64,000 nucleotides of DNA from positions 71,840 through 135,839 of the forward strand of contig DASPKM010000014.1 of assembly GCA_035628135.1 (NCBI GenBank), in the 5' to 3' direction. Below are positions 10,301 through 18,487 of this stretch, in pieces; position 1 is the stretch's first letter; each line of letters begins with the position of its first letter. Position numbers and translations under genes: made by a program. The notes under the pieces are model-generated. The model was not told where the DNA came from and searched no databases. It worked only from the letters and a program-made list of their open reading frames with translations. This DNA is from DASPKM01 sp035628135 (GTDB lineage Bacteria > Bacteroidota > Bacteroidia > Chitinophagales > Chitinophagaceae).

Positions 10301-12510
10301 TCTGCTCGGATGGTGCCACGGTAAATAAAAACATCTGGCGTAAGGTTCAACGGCTGAGTTTTGATGCTGTCGATATCTGCTTCCAGTTTTAAAGAAGGAA
10401 ATTTATCGGTAACAAGTCCGGAAGCATTGAGGCTGAGATGAATGTTCGGATCCCGGATGCCTGCGATAGCTTTGAAATGCTTGTCGGCAATACTGCCATC
10501 GATGGTAAAGTTGCGGTAATTATAGTTTTTTATGATGGCCGAATGCACGATGCCCTTAACAGAACCCTGCGCTACCGCGGGATCGAAGCCGCGGCCATTT
10601 GCGGTAAGGTCTGCCGATACCGGCCCGAATGTGGTTGGGTCCTGCATAATGCGCCCTACCTGTACATTGCGCGCCCTGATGGTAACGTTGTAACGGACAG
10701 CTGTAGGACTGGTGGCATTTTGTATTCTTCCCCGAACGGTAGCATTGCCCAGGCTGGTGTTCAACGAAAGATCGGTGGTTACATCCTGCAAGCTGCCATT
10801 GATAGTTCCGTTGGCAGATAGCTGGTCGGGCAAGGTAATGTTCTGTGGCAAAGTGCCGGCAGGAATGAACAGCGCAAGGTCTGTTTTACTGGTGCTAAGG
10901 TTGCGGATGTTCAGGTTAACCCTTGTCCTGTTGATATCGGGCAAACCTGCAATGTTCCCACTTAGGTTCACCTTTGTATTGCTGAGGCCATTGAACTGCA
11001 GGGACTGTATGTGCATGTTGGCCATCGTGCCTTCTATATTACCATCCAGGAACCATGTGTCCGATGGATTGGAGAATGCGGGCTGCGATGCCAGTTGCGG
11101 CGCGAATGCCAATATATCTTTGACCAGTATCCTGTTGTTGTTAAGGTTTATGTCCATGCGCAGTGTTTCCGGCGCCTTGGCCAGCGCTTCCAATGAAGGA
11201 TAGCGAAGTGTAATGGAAGGTCCCAGCCGTGTGCCGGGTGTTTCCAATACGAGATCGTGCAGGTAGGCCTCCTTGCTGGCAAAAAGGAAATTAGTTTCCA
11301 GCCTCCGTAACTGGAAGCCGCTTCTTTCCTGGAAGGACCCCTTAGTTATTCTCGCCGAAATGGTATCGATGGTAAACAGGAAATCCCTGGCATGCAGGGT
11401 CAGGTTATCGGCCTTCAGGTGCGCATAATCCATTCCCCTGGAAAGCCGGGGGCTTGCATCGTTATCGAACTTGATATTATTATTGTTCAACTCCAGGCTG
11501 CCTATCCTGAACCGCCAGTCGTTGGTGGCCTCTGCCTGCAACTCCTGCTTTAATTCTTCCGCAACTTTCTGTGCTTCTTTTTTGTTACCCAATCTTATCT
11601 GCGCGGTAGTATTGTTCAGCAACAGCTTGTTCAGCTCGATGGTGCGGTTAGGCATGTCTATGTTGCTGGCGTCTACCTGCAGCGTGCCGAGTTTAACGGT
11701 ATTGTAAAACGCCGACACATCGTTGCGGTAGTCCAGTTCAATATTCTGAAGATTGATATCCTTGAAGGTCAGGTTCAGCACAACGGGCTGTTTTGCTTCT
11801 GCTAGGTCCTTGCCCGGCGAATCGTCGCTGACCAGGGGTTTGGATTGATAGATATGTCCTTTAATGCCGTTTACCTGTATATCAGGAATGTGAAACCGCA
11901 TTTTTGCGGGGTCGAATATATCGATGCGGGTGGTGAGGTCGTTAATGGTAACGTCCATATCGTTGCCCGTAATCACATCCTGGTACAACAGCCTTACCTT
12001 ATTGAGCAATACAGATTTAATGGCCATCTTAACCGCCGCAGTATCCGCCGGATTGGCGGCCGTTGGCTTGGCCGGAGCAAAAGCATCGATGATAAACTGG
12101 AAATTGAACGTGGTATCGGGCAGTTGCCGTTTTATTTTGGCCGTGATCTGCTCCAGTTGAATTTCGTTGATCTCTACTTCACTGCTCAGCAGCTTGAACA
12201 GACTGATGTCTACTGCCAGCCGGCCGCCGTAAAGCAGGGTATCTTTCTGGAGGTCCTCAACATACACGTTTTGCAGGGACACGGAATTGGGAAAGCCTAT
12301 GTACAGCTTACCGATGGATACCTCGGTCTTAAGCTTACCTTCAAGGTAACTTTCTATCTTTTTACGGGCGAAATTCTGGACCGGTGGCGTTTGAACCAGG
12401 ATGAAGATCAGCACCACCAATAGCAAGAGCACAATTATTAGTTTCGCAAATAGTCTCAGTACCCTTTTGAGGTGGTACATGGAGGTATGCGGGGTTTTTG
12501 TTGTAGCCAT
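7378..12510 (-). CDS. tamB: Translocation and assembly module protein TamB (1710 aa)
   Basis: A very long AsmA/TamB-type protein. One N-terminal transmembrane helix (about residues 18-42, LIIVLLLLVVLIFILV) anchors it in the inner membrane. It is followed by about 1500 residues of repetitive beta-rich sequence forming the periplasm-spanning groove. The conserved TamB C-terminal domain (DUF490) runs roughly from residue 1250, ending near VDYNKFAEIFRRKK with a Pro/Gln-rich tail. It is somewhat longer than proteobacterial TamB, as is common in Bacteroidota. It lies one base upstream of the TamL gene, the usual partner. The family is believed to carry phospholipid or assist assembly between the membranes. 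The ATG at 12510 is used; an internal ATG at 12480 is possible. Confidence 0.93.
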   Translation of the reverse strand: MATTKTPHTSMYHLKRVLRLFAKLIIVLLLLVVLIFILVQTPPVQNFARKKIESYLEGKLKTEVSIGKLYIGFPNSVSLQNVYVEDLQKDTLLYGGRLAVDISLFKLLSSEVEINEIQLEQITAKIKRQLPDTTFNFQFIIDAFAPAKPTAANPADTAAVKMAIKSVLLNKVRLLYQDVITGNDMDVTINDLTTRIDIFDPAKMRFHIPDIQVNGIKGHIYQSKPLVSDDSPGKDLAEAKQPVVLNLTFKDINLQNIELDYRNDVSAFYNTVKLGTLQVDASNIDMPNRTIELNKLLLNNTTAQIRLGNKKEAQKVAEELKQELQAEATNDWRFRIGSLELNNNNIKFDNDASPRLSRGMDYAHLKADNLTLHARDFLFTIDTISARITKGSFQERSGFQLRRLETNFLFASKEAYLHDLVLETPGTRLGPSITLRYPSLEALAKAPETLRMDINLNNNRILVKDILAFAPQLASQPAFSNPSDTWFLDGNIEGTMANMHIQSLQFNGLSNTKVNLSGNIAGLPDINRTRVNLNIRNLSTSKTDLALFIPAGTLPQNITLPDQLSANGTINGSLQDVTTDLSLNTSLGNATVRGRIQNATSPTAVRYNVTIRARNVQVGRIMQDPTTFGPVSADLTANGRGFDPAVAQGSVKGIVHSAIIKNYNYRNFTIDGSIADKHFKAIAGIRDPNIHLSLNASGLVTDKFPSLKLEADIDSIKTQPLNLTPDVFIYRGTIRADFANTDPDDLMGQMLVTHSVIVNGNQRLQLDTLEVNAGRNDTGRYLRLTSDVARIAVAGEYKLTQLGSVVQNLVQPHFALVPAYQAVAVDPYDFTINARLLDKPLWRAFMPELKRMDNLVLRGNFSSERGWQLTAGSPLFEFGANRFVDLNLTAGSGNSGIDLKASMSQMRGPGINIYGVTVGANAANNELGFTLNIKDKAAKDKYHLSATMKQPSFGSYTFSLRPQSLLLNYDAWNVREANAISITPSGINVSNFILSRNNQQLSINSANSSVNAPINVNFSNFKLGTLTGFVQADTTFVDGLMNGNVVLSDIMKQPVFTSDLTINDLSVRKDTLGNATIRVNNRIADTYEADVRITGRGNDVALTGKYLVKPDNNSSYDFVLDVRALQLNTVEGIANGAIKDASGQLTGKVAFNGTMKDPNIDGRLTFNNAALNITMLNSKFTVDKEQLVILNNEGIRFSTFTIRDETGNAIVIDGMAGTTNFINYDFNLSVNANNFRAINSTKVDNKLFYGKLFLSSNLYIRGTEMLPVIDGSVTINKETDFTAVMPQPEPGIVEREGVVEFVDMDAPPENDSLFLQPYLALDTSAIRGFDINTNIEINKDATLSLVIDAGNGDFIRMKGEGLINAGIDRSGKITLSGSYELSEGSYELTFNFLRRKFNIQKGSKIVWQGEPTDAVLDVTAIYVANTSPLDLVDDQLAEATTTIRNTYKQRLPFEVHLKMQGELMKPLITFDIILPERNYNVSNDIVQNVEVKLEQLRQEPSELNKQVFALLLLNRFVGENPFNNSASSPFSAGAFARQSASKLLTEQLNRLAENLIQGVDLNFDVVSIDDYTTGERRNKTDFNVSLSKNLLSERLTVTVGSNFELEGPQQSQQQGSNIAGDVALDYKLSKDGRYMLRGYRKNEYQGVVEGYVIETGLSFIITVDYNKFAEIFRRKKMKNSNAKPVDKPATPPPATQSNGQEPGNEPFNEY

Positions 12511-12721
12511 ATTAAAGCATTATGCTGTGGCAAAATTTCCACACTTGCACCTGGCGGTAATAATCCTCAGTTTGCAGGCAGGGAGCACCACAGCGGTAAT
12601 ATCCCTATTGCACGTGTTTCGGAGTCTTCAAACAGGTAATCGATAGTAAAAATTGCAATTAGTGTACCATTGGGAATTAGGGTGTTACGGCATAGTCTAG
12701 TTGACTAATTTTGAGTTCTTT

Positions 12722-12764
12722 CACAAACCTTTACGGGTTTGTGTACGTATACCATTTAAATTTG
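12722..12764 (+). promoter_or_regulatory. Inverted repeat and -7 element before the lipoprotein gene
   Basis: CACAAACC (12722-12729) and GGTTTGTG (12736-12743) form a perfect 8-bp inverted repeat around TTTACG. TAAATTTG at 12757-12764 fits the Bacteroidota -7 consensus TAnnTTTG and lies 16 bases before the ATG at 12781. The repeat could be an operator or carry the -33 TTTG; no T-tract follows, so a terminator is unlikely. Confidence 0.55.
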
Positions 12765-12780
12765 TAATAATTACTACTGT

Positions 12781-13242
12781 ATGCGCAGAATCCTTGTAAC
12801 GATGTTTATTATTGCCACGATTGCAGTGGCTTGCGATAAGAATAAATTCCAGACAAAACCCACCCTTACCCTCAAGGCAATGAACGGGGACATTATTCCG
12901 GCCGGGGCCTCCCTGATACTGGATTTTGAGTTTACCGATAAGGAAGGGGACGTCAGCGATTCCATCTTTGTGTTTAAAACAAGGATCAATAAGGTTAAAA
13001 CGGCTACGGTACGCGATAACTTTGCCTTGCCCGTGCCTGAATTTCCCAAGAACACGAAGGGTGAGGTACAGGTTACATTGGACCATAGCTTTTACCTGGT
13101 ATCGGCCATACAACCGCCCAAAGACCAGGCTACCGGCAAGTTCCACGATGATACCCTGATGCTGCGTTTTGTATTGAGAGACAGGGCCGGCAATGCCAGC
13201 GATACTACTTCCGTCGGCCCCATAATCGTGTTACGTAACTAA
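12781..13242 (+). CDS. Hypothetical lipoprotein (153 aa)
   Basis: The N-terminus is a lipoprotein signal: MRR, a hydrophobic core and then AVAC with Cys at residue 18. The mature part is beta-rich, with phrases such as FEFTDKEGDVSDSIFVF and a closing VLRDRAGNASDTTSV. These resemble cadherin/Ig-like repeat edges of Bacteroidota surface proteins. I do not recognise a specific family or function. It probably sits in the periplasmic leaflet or on the surface. It lies upstream of, and about 115 bases from, the UbiA-like gene, separated by heptad repeats, so the two may not share a transcript. Confidence 0.75.
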   Translation: MRRILVTMFIIATIAVACDKNKFQTKPTLTLKAMNGDIIPAGASLILDFEFTDKEGDVSDSIFVFKTRINKVKTATVRDNFALPVPEFPKNTKGEVQVTLDHSFYLVSAIQPPKDQATGKFHDDTLMLRFVLRDRAGNASDTTSVGPIIVLRN

Positions 13243-13246
13243 CAAG

Positions 13247-13356
13247 TCATCCAATAAGTCCCCTGCGTCAAGGTCATTGGGTCAATCCACCATATTAAAA
13301 GTTGTATTGCCCTGAGTAATAACTTGCACCCTAACGACTCAATGACCTATCGACTT
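13247..13356 (+). repeat. Heptad-repeat spacer with 9-bp inverted repeat
   Basis: The spacer is built of imperfect 7-bp units close to GTCATTG on the left (13247-13286) and its complement on the right (from about 13336). AGGTCATTG at 13271-13279 is exactly complementary to CAATGACCT at 13340-13348. The last units run into the ATG of the following gene. Confidence 0.65.
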
Positions 13357-13357
13357 A

Positions 13358-14197
13358 ATGAGTTTTTTCAGAAAAATCTTCGACCTCTTTTTATTCAGTA
13401 GTCTTTTCATTGCCATTTGCGCGGTGATAATGACGTTTCAGACCAATCAATTGCTTTCGCTGGATTATGACCACCGGCATTATGCCGCCTTTGTTTTCTT
13501 TTCCACCATCTGCAGCTATAATTTTCATTGGTACCTCACCCCTGCCTCTTGTACCGAGCGCACCAGGGCGCATTGGACCCGCCAAAACAAGCTGCTGCAC
13601 CTGCTGTTGTTTATCGCAGGCGGCATAGGCGCAGCCTGGTATTTCTTTTCATTTCAACAGGTATGGTTCTGGCTTATGGTGCCGGTGATACTTACCTTCC
13701 TGTATTCCGCTCCCAAATTGCCTTATGGTCCATTCAGGTGGTTAAAGAAAGTAGCAATAGGCAAAACCATTTTTTTGTCGATGGTATGGCTGTATGTGAC
13801 CACGCTGGCGCCCATGCTCATCAGCGAGCAGCCGCTGCAAACATCGTTCGTGCTGTTTGCCTGCAGCCGCTTCTTCCTCATTTATGCAATTTGCATCCTG
13901 TTCGATTACCGGGACCGTGAAGAGGATAAAAAAGACGGCATCCGCAGCATGATCACTTATTTTTCCGAGCAGGGTATTACAATATTGTTCTACGGTTCGT
14001 TGGCAGCTTTTGCGGCCGCCACAGCTGCCTTGTACTTATATGGTGTTAGTTGGTACGTTGTGCTCGCCCTGCTATTGCCCGGGCTGATAGTGATGGCATT
14101 GTTCAATACCGCCAAACGTAATTTTTCCGACTACCTGTATTACTTCGTTTTAGACGGCCTGATGATGTTTTCCGCCTTATTTACCTTATTCTGGTAG
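13358..14197 (+). CDS. UbiA-like multi-pass membrane protein (279 aa)
   Basis: Eight or nine hydrophobic helices span the whole 279 residues. It looks like the divergent Bacteroidota UbiA prenyltransferase-type membrane proteins: a polar loop with TRQNKLLH near residue 75, and an acidic segment FDYRDREEDKKDG near residue 190 in the place of the second Asp-rich motif of UbiA enzymes. The classical first motif NDxxDxxxD is not visible, so prenyltransferase activity is uncertain. Prenyl transfer to a quinone or haem precursor is possible, but no quinone gene is nearby. The ATG at 13358 is used; the preceding heptad repeats contain no better start. Confidence 0.65.
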   Translation: MSFFRKIFDLFLFSSLFIAICAVIMTFQTNQLLSLDYDHRHYAAFVFFSTICSYNFHWYLTPASCTERTRAHWTRQNKLLHLLLFIAGGIGAAWYFFSFQQVWFWLMVPVILTFLYSAPKLPYGPFRWLKKVAIGKTIFLSMVWLYVTTLAPMLISEQPLQTSFVLFACSRFFLIYAICILFDYRDREEDKKDGIRSMITYFSEQGITILFYGSLAAFAAATAALYLYGVSWYVVLALLLPGLIVMALFNTAKRNFSDYLYYFVLDGLMMFSALFTLFW

Positions 14198-14205
14198 GGA
14201 ATCGG

Positions 14206-14232
14206 TTGTTTTGGGTTGTTTTAATACTTTTG
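14206..14232 (+). promoter_or_regulatory. Promoter of the M42 peptidase operon
   Basis: TTG at 14206-14208 and TACTTTTG at 14225-14232 are separated by 16 bases, close to the Bacteroidota pattern TTG-N17-23-TAnnTTTG. The -7 element ends 17 bases before the ATG at 14250, which supports that start over an upstream ATG at 14211. Confidence 0.6.
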
Positions 14233-14249
14233 CCACTTTAATAAACTGT

Positions 14250-15365
14250 ATGGCAAAAGCGGCTAAAGCGGCAAAATCAAAATCGGTACTTACGGACAAG
14301 TCATTCCAATTCCTGCGAGACTACATCAACAATCCCTCTCCTGTTGGTTTTGAAAGCAGCGGGCAGAAATTATGGCTCCAATACCTAAAGCCCCACGTTC
14401 ACACCAGTTTTTCAGATCCCTACGGAACGGTGGTGGGCGTAATTAATCCCGATGCTCCGTTTAAGGTGGTTATTGAAGCACATGCCGATGAGATCAGTTG
14501 GTTCGTGAATTACATCAATCCCGAAGGACTGCTGTACCTGAAAAGAAATGGGGGTGTCGACCACCAGATAGCGCCGGGACAGCGGGTGTGGGTACAGGGA
14601 CGTAAAGGAGCTGTACAGGCAGTATTTGGATGGCCGGCCATTCATACGAGAATTAATAATCCCGAAGCAAAAGAACCCCAGCCTAAGGTAGAAAACCTGT
14701 TCCTCGACTGCGGTGCGCGCAATCGAAAAGAGGTGGAAGATTTAGGCATACACATCGGCTCCGTAGTTACATACCAGGATGGATTTGAAGAGCTGGCTTA
14801 TAATTACTACGTAGGCCGTGCATTCGACAACCGTATCGGCGGATTTATGATTGCAGAAGTAGCGCGGTTGCTGAACCAGAACCAGAAAAAACTGCCTTAT
14901 GGACTGTACGTGGTAAATGCGGTACAGGAAGAAGTAGGACTACGGGGAGCTGAAATGATCGCGCGGCGTATAAGGCCCAACATAGCTATTATTACAGACG
15001 TAACGCACGACACTACCACGCCGATGGTAAATAAGATCATCGAAGGCGATATTGCCTGCGGCAAGGGCCCGAGCCTTTCTTATGGGCCGGCCGTGCATAA
15101 TAAATTGCTGCACCTTGTGCAGGAAGTATCCGTGAAAAAGAAAATACCGGTGCAGATGCGGACGGTTTCGCGCAGCACAGGAACAGACACCGATTCATTT
15201 GCTTATGCCAACGACGGATGCCCTTCGGTATTGATCTCTATTCCGCTGCGCTACATGCATACCACGGTAGAAATGCTGCACCGCGATGATATCGAGAACA
15301 CCATCCGCCTGATGTATGAAACTTTGCTAACTTTAACGCCTAAAACCAATTTAAGCTACCTCTGA
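14250..15365 (+). CDS. M42-family metallo-aminopeptidase (371 aa)
   Basis: A zinc or cobalt aminopeptidase of family M42 (glutamyl aminopeptidase/"endoglucanase" type), cytoplasmic. Visible metal and catalytic motifs are EAHADE (H78, D80), RAFDNRIGG (bridging D193), AVQEEVG (catalytic E227 and metal E228) and TDVTHD (D250). The C-terminal MHTTVEMLH supplies the last metal ligand His. Length is normal for the family. I start at the ATG at 14250 because the -7 element lies between it and the frame-extending ATG at 14211. It heads a tight operon: its TGA overlaps the ATG of the next gene by one base (TGATG). Confidence 0.92.
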   Translation: MAKAAKAAKSKSVLTDKSFQFLRDYINNPSPVGFESSGQKLWLQYLKPHVHTSFSDPYGTVVGVINPDAPFKVVIEAHADEISWFVNYINPEGLLYLKRNGGVDHQIAPGQRVWVQGRKGAVQAVFGWPAIHTRINNPEAKEPQPKVENLFLDCGARNRKEVEDLGIHIGSVVTYQDGFEELAYNYYVGRAFDNRIGGFMIAEVARLLNQNQKKLPYGLYVVNAVQEEVGLRGAEMIARRIRPNIAIITDVTHDTTTPMVNKIIEGDIACGKGPSLSYGPAVHNKLLHLVQEVSVKKKIPVQMRTVSRSTGTDTDSFAYANDGCPSVLISIPLRYMHTTVEMLHRDDIENTIRLMYETLLTLTPKTNLSYL

Positions 15366-15583
15366 TGTTCAACATTATCCTATACCTCGATCCCGGAAGC
15401 GGTAGTTACCTGGTGCAAATGATCATAGCGGCCGTGCTGGCCGGATTGTTCTTTTTTAAAAATCTCTGGTGGAAAATAAAATCTTTTTTTTCTGTTATTT
15501 GGTGGAAGATCAGGTCGTTATTTGGCCGTAGCAAGAATCATTCTCCATCAGTCCCCGACTTATCAACACCGAAGGAAGACTAA
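15365..15583 (+). CDS. Small membrane protein with LDPGSGSY motif (72 aa)
   Basis: The N-terminal LYLDPGSGSYLVQ precedes one transmembrane helix (about residues 18-36). Then comes a Trp/Lys-rich amphipathic segment (FFKNLWWKIKSFF, then VIWWKIRSLF) and a short polar tail. I recall small proteins with this DPGSGS-helix layout next to sulfatase and glycan-modification genes in distant phyla, but know of no assigned function. Start and previous stop overlap as TGATG, and the next gene starts directly after its TAA. It is therefore translationally coupled inside the operon with the methyltransferase and the sulfatase-like enzyme. Confidence 0.75.
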   Translation: MFNIILYLDPGSGSYLVQMIIAAVLAGLFFFKNLWWKIKSFFSVIWWKIRSLFGRSKNHSPSVPDLSTPKED

Positions 15584-16957
15584 ATGTCAAACTATCTCCA
15601 GCATCCTTCTTCTTTTCGCGACCCATCGGGTTTTATTTTTCAGTCACACCAGCAGGTATACCGGCAGGTAAACCAATCATATGCCGCCAACTACGAGCGC
15701 CTCATGCAGTCGGGCTTATACAAAAGCCTCACCGCCTCGCAACGATTGATACCTCATGCCGAGCTGAATGAAAACCTTACCGGCGTGCCGGACTGGTATA
15801 AAACCTTGTTGCCCGAACAGGTCCCTTTTATCAGCTATCCTTACGAATGGTGCTTCGAACAAATGAAGGACGCGGCGTTGCTCGTGCTGGACATTGTGAG
15901 GGAATCGCTTCGGCATGACCTGATCTTGAAAGATGCCACGCCGTTCAATGTACAATTTCACAAGGGCAAGCCCATCTGGATCGACACGCTTTCATTTGAA
16001 CCATATGAGGCCAATAAACCCTGGGTGGCTTACCGCCAGTTCTGCGAATGCTTTTTATTCCCGCTTTACTTAGGGCATTATCTGAAAGCAGATATACAAA
16101 AGACGTTAAGCACCTACCTGGAAGGCATACCCGCAAGCCTTACCGGCAAGCTGCTGCCCGTGCGCAGCGGGCTTAGCCTGGGTGTGTGGCTACACGTGTA
16201 CCTGCAGGGCGCGGTTAAATCAAATCATACAGCGGTGGCCCCGCAAGGCGGCTTCAACAGGAAAAAATTACTGAACCTTATCACCCATCTCGAAACCATT
16301 ATCGGCGGTTTCCGCGGCAGGAAATCAGGCACTACGTGGAGCGATTATTACGATAATACCATCATCAGCCAGCAATACCTGGTTGAAAAAGAAAAACTGT
16401 TCCGGCAAATGCTAAGCGGAATTGAATACGATACCGCGCTGGACGCCGGCACCAACGATGGGCATTTCGCAAAGATCATGGCAGAGGACCCGGCAAAGAA
16501 TATCGTGGCGCTCGATAGTGATGCCGCGTCCATCAACAGGTTGTACCGCCATGTAAAAATGAATGGTGTTACCAATCTTCTTCCGTTGCAGGTGGACATT
16601 ACCCAGCCTTCGCCGGCATTGGGTTATCGCAATAAGGAACGGGCCGCTTTTTTCGACCGCGTGCAAACACGGCTCGTAACAGCACTGGCTTTGATACATC
16701 ATCTGGTGTACGGTAAAAATATCCCGCTGGCTTCGCTGGCAGGTTTTTTTGCAGACATAACGGGCAAATACCTGCTGATAGAATTTGTTCCCCCAACGGA
16801 TCCAAAGGTATTGATCATCTCCAGGAACAGAACGGCAACGCATCGTTACGATGCCGAAACGTTTGAGCAAAGCTTCGGCAGATTGTTTACCATCCTGCAT
16901 AAGAACACGGTGCCCGGCACTGAGCGTGTTTTATACCTCATGGAAAAAAAGGTGTAA
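15584..16957 (+). CDS. Kinase-like/SAM-dependent methyltransferase fusion (457 aa)
   Basis: The C-terminal half (from about residue 280) is a class I methyltransferase: YDTALDAGTNDGHF is the SAM-binding motif I, followed by VALDSD for the acidic ribose contact. The N-terminal half contains LKDATPFNVQF, then PIWIDTLSF about 10 residues on. This layout, D-x4-N and a later D, resembles the catalytic and metal loops of aminoglycoside-phosphotransferase/protein-kinase-like folds. A kinase-like plus methyltransferase pairing is known from WbdD, which caps O-antigen chains, but with the opposite domain order. I infer a glycan or lipid modification role from the sulfatase-like neighbour; no substrate can be read from the sequence. 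Confidence 0.8.
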   Translation: MSNYLQHPSSFRDPSGFIFQSHQQVYRQVNQSYAANYERLMQSGLYKSLTASQRLIPHAELNENLTGVPDWYKTLLPEQVPFISYPYEWCFEQMKDAALLVLDIVRESLRHDLILKDATPFNVQFHKGKPIWIDTLSFEPYEANKPWVAYRQFCECFLFPLYLGHYLKADIQKTLSTYLEGIPASLTGKLLPVRSGLSLGVWLHVYLQGAVKSNHTAVAPQGGFNRKKLLNLITHLETIIGGFRGRKSGTTWSDYYDNTIISQQYLVEKEKLFRQMLSGIEYDTALDAGTNDGHFAKIMAEDPAKNIVALDSDAASINRLYRHVKMNGVTNLLPLQVDITQPSPALGYRNKERAAFFDRVQTRLVTALALIHHLVYGKNIPLASLAGFFADITGKYLLIEFVPPTDPKVLIISRNRTATHRYDAETFEQSFGRLFTILHKNTVPGTERVLYLMEKKV

Positions 16958-16958
16958 G

Positions 16959-18440
16959 TTGAAAACAGCATCCAAGCATACCGCCTGGTTTTTTAAACCC
17001 ATTTTCTTTTTATTGCTGCCCTTGTTTTTTGTATTGCATGGATTAAAGGAAAATGCAGGCTTTGTTTCTTTCAGCGATGCCGCTCCGCTGCTAATGCTAT
17101 ACCTGGTAGTTGCATTGCTGCTGTACGGGCTTTGCTGGTTGTTGTTCCGCAATCATATTAAAGCAGCACTGGGAAGCTTTACGCTGATGGCCCTTCATTT
17201 CTTTTTCGGGGGCTTGCACGATTGGTTGAAATCGGCGCTGGACAATTCATTCATTACAAGATATTCTTTCTTGTTGCCCATCCTGCTGCTTGCAGTTGTG
17301 TTCATTTTTGTGCGGATCAAAAGAACGTCATCTCCCTTGCGGAGAATAACATCTTACCTGAATATTCTGTTATTGATGCTGATAGCGTGGGACGCGATCA
17401 TCTTGCTGGTGCCTGCTAAAAAATCGATGCATGATAAGGCTGCGCTAAAGTTTCCTGCGTGCGACAGTTGCACCAAACCAGATATATTTTTGATTGTACT
17501 GGATGAATACGCAGGGCAACGATCACTGGCCGAGCTGTTTAATTTCAACAACAATGATTTCATCAACGAGCTTTACAAAAGAGGATTTTATGTAGCCCCC
17601 AACAGCAGGAGCAATTACAATTACACGCCTTTTTCCATGGCTTCCATGCTGAACATCTCCTATCTGGATTTGAAGGACACCGACCGCGATAAGCCTGACC
17701 TTACCTATGCGTTTCGCATGATCAATGAAAACAGCGTGCAGCGCATGCTGGAAGCAAATGGCTACGCATTCCACAATCATTCAGTATTTAATTTACCGGG
17801 AAGGCCCGCGCCCGTTGAAGAAACTTTCATTCCAGCAAAAACCAGGCTTTTTACTTCCCAAACATTGCTAAGCAGATTGTACAGGGACCTTGGGTATCAC
17901 CTCATCACTACGCTAAAGATCAAATGGTTTATACAGAACAATGCCTACCATGAGCTGCGCAACAATACAAGGTTGTACGATCTTACCAAACAACTCGCAG
18001 CCACGGCCTCGCCGCAACCGCGGTTTGTGTATACGCACCTGATGATGCCGCATTATCCTTATTATTTCGATAAGGATGGGCAGGCCATGGACCCCAATCG
18101 CGTATTGCCCGAGGCTAATAACACCAACCGCCAAGACTACATTCAATATTTACAGTACACTAATAAAAAAATGCTGGAGCTGGCCGATCATATTCTGAAG
18201 GTATCGTCTAAACCGCCTGTCATCATTATCATGAGCGATCATGGGTTCAGGCACTTCCGTCAACCGGTTGCAAAGGAATACCATTTCATGAATTTGAATG
18301 CGGTGTACCTTCCCAACCGGCGTTACCAGGCCTTTTACGACAGTGTTTCCAATGTGAACCAGTTCAGGATCATCTTCAATACCCTGTTCAACACCGAGTA
18401 TCCCTTGTTAAAGGATAGCTCGGTTTATTTAAGGGATTAA
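16959..18440 (+). CDS. Membrane-anchored sulfatase/phosphoethanolamine-transferase-like protein (493 aa)
   Basis: Four or five transmembrane helices (about residues 8-165) precede an alkaline-phosphatase-superfamily domain facing the periplasm. Metal and catalytic features are FLIVLDEYAG (first metal Asp), SNYNYTPFSMAS (candidate nucleophile Thr), the His-rich THLMMPHYPYY and IIIMSDHGF (metal Asp-His). This matches membrane sulfatase, LTA-synthase or phosphoethanolamine-transferase relatives rather than soluble sulfatases with a CxPxR motif. The start is probably TTG at 16959, one base after the methyltransferase stop, with AAAGGTG 6 bases upstream. No in-frame ATG occurs until well inside the membrane region. 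It ends the four-gene operon beginning at 14250. Confidence 0.82.
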   Translation: MKTASKHTAWFFKPIFFLLLPLFFVLHGLKENAGFVSFSDAAPLLMLYLVVALLLYGLCWLLFRNHIKAALGSFTLMALHFFFGGLHDWLKSALDNSFITRYSFLLPILLLAVVFIFVRIKRTSSPLRRITSYLNILLLMLIAWDAIILLVPAKKSMHDKAALKFPACDSCTKPDIFLIVLDEYAGQRSLAELFNFNNNDFINELYKRGFYVAPNSRSNYNYTPFSMASMLNISYLDLKDTDRDKPDLTYAFRMINENSVQRMLEANGYAFHNHSVFNLPGRPAPVEETFIPAKTRLFTSQTLLSRLYRDLGYHLITTLKIKWFIQNNAYHELRNNTRLYDLTKQLAATASPQPRFVYTHLMMPHYPYYFDKDGQAMDPNRVLPEANNTNRQDYIQYLQYTNKKMLELADHILKVSSKPPVIIIMSDHGFRHFRQPVAKEYHFMNLNAVYLPNRRYQAFYDSVSNVNQFRIIFNTLFNTEYPLLKDSSVYLRD

Positions 18441-18487
18441 TACAGTTTCTGGAAGATTAACCGCCTATATTCCGGTAATGTCATCCG

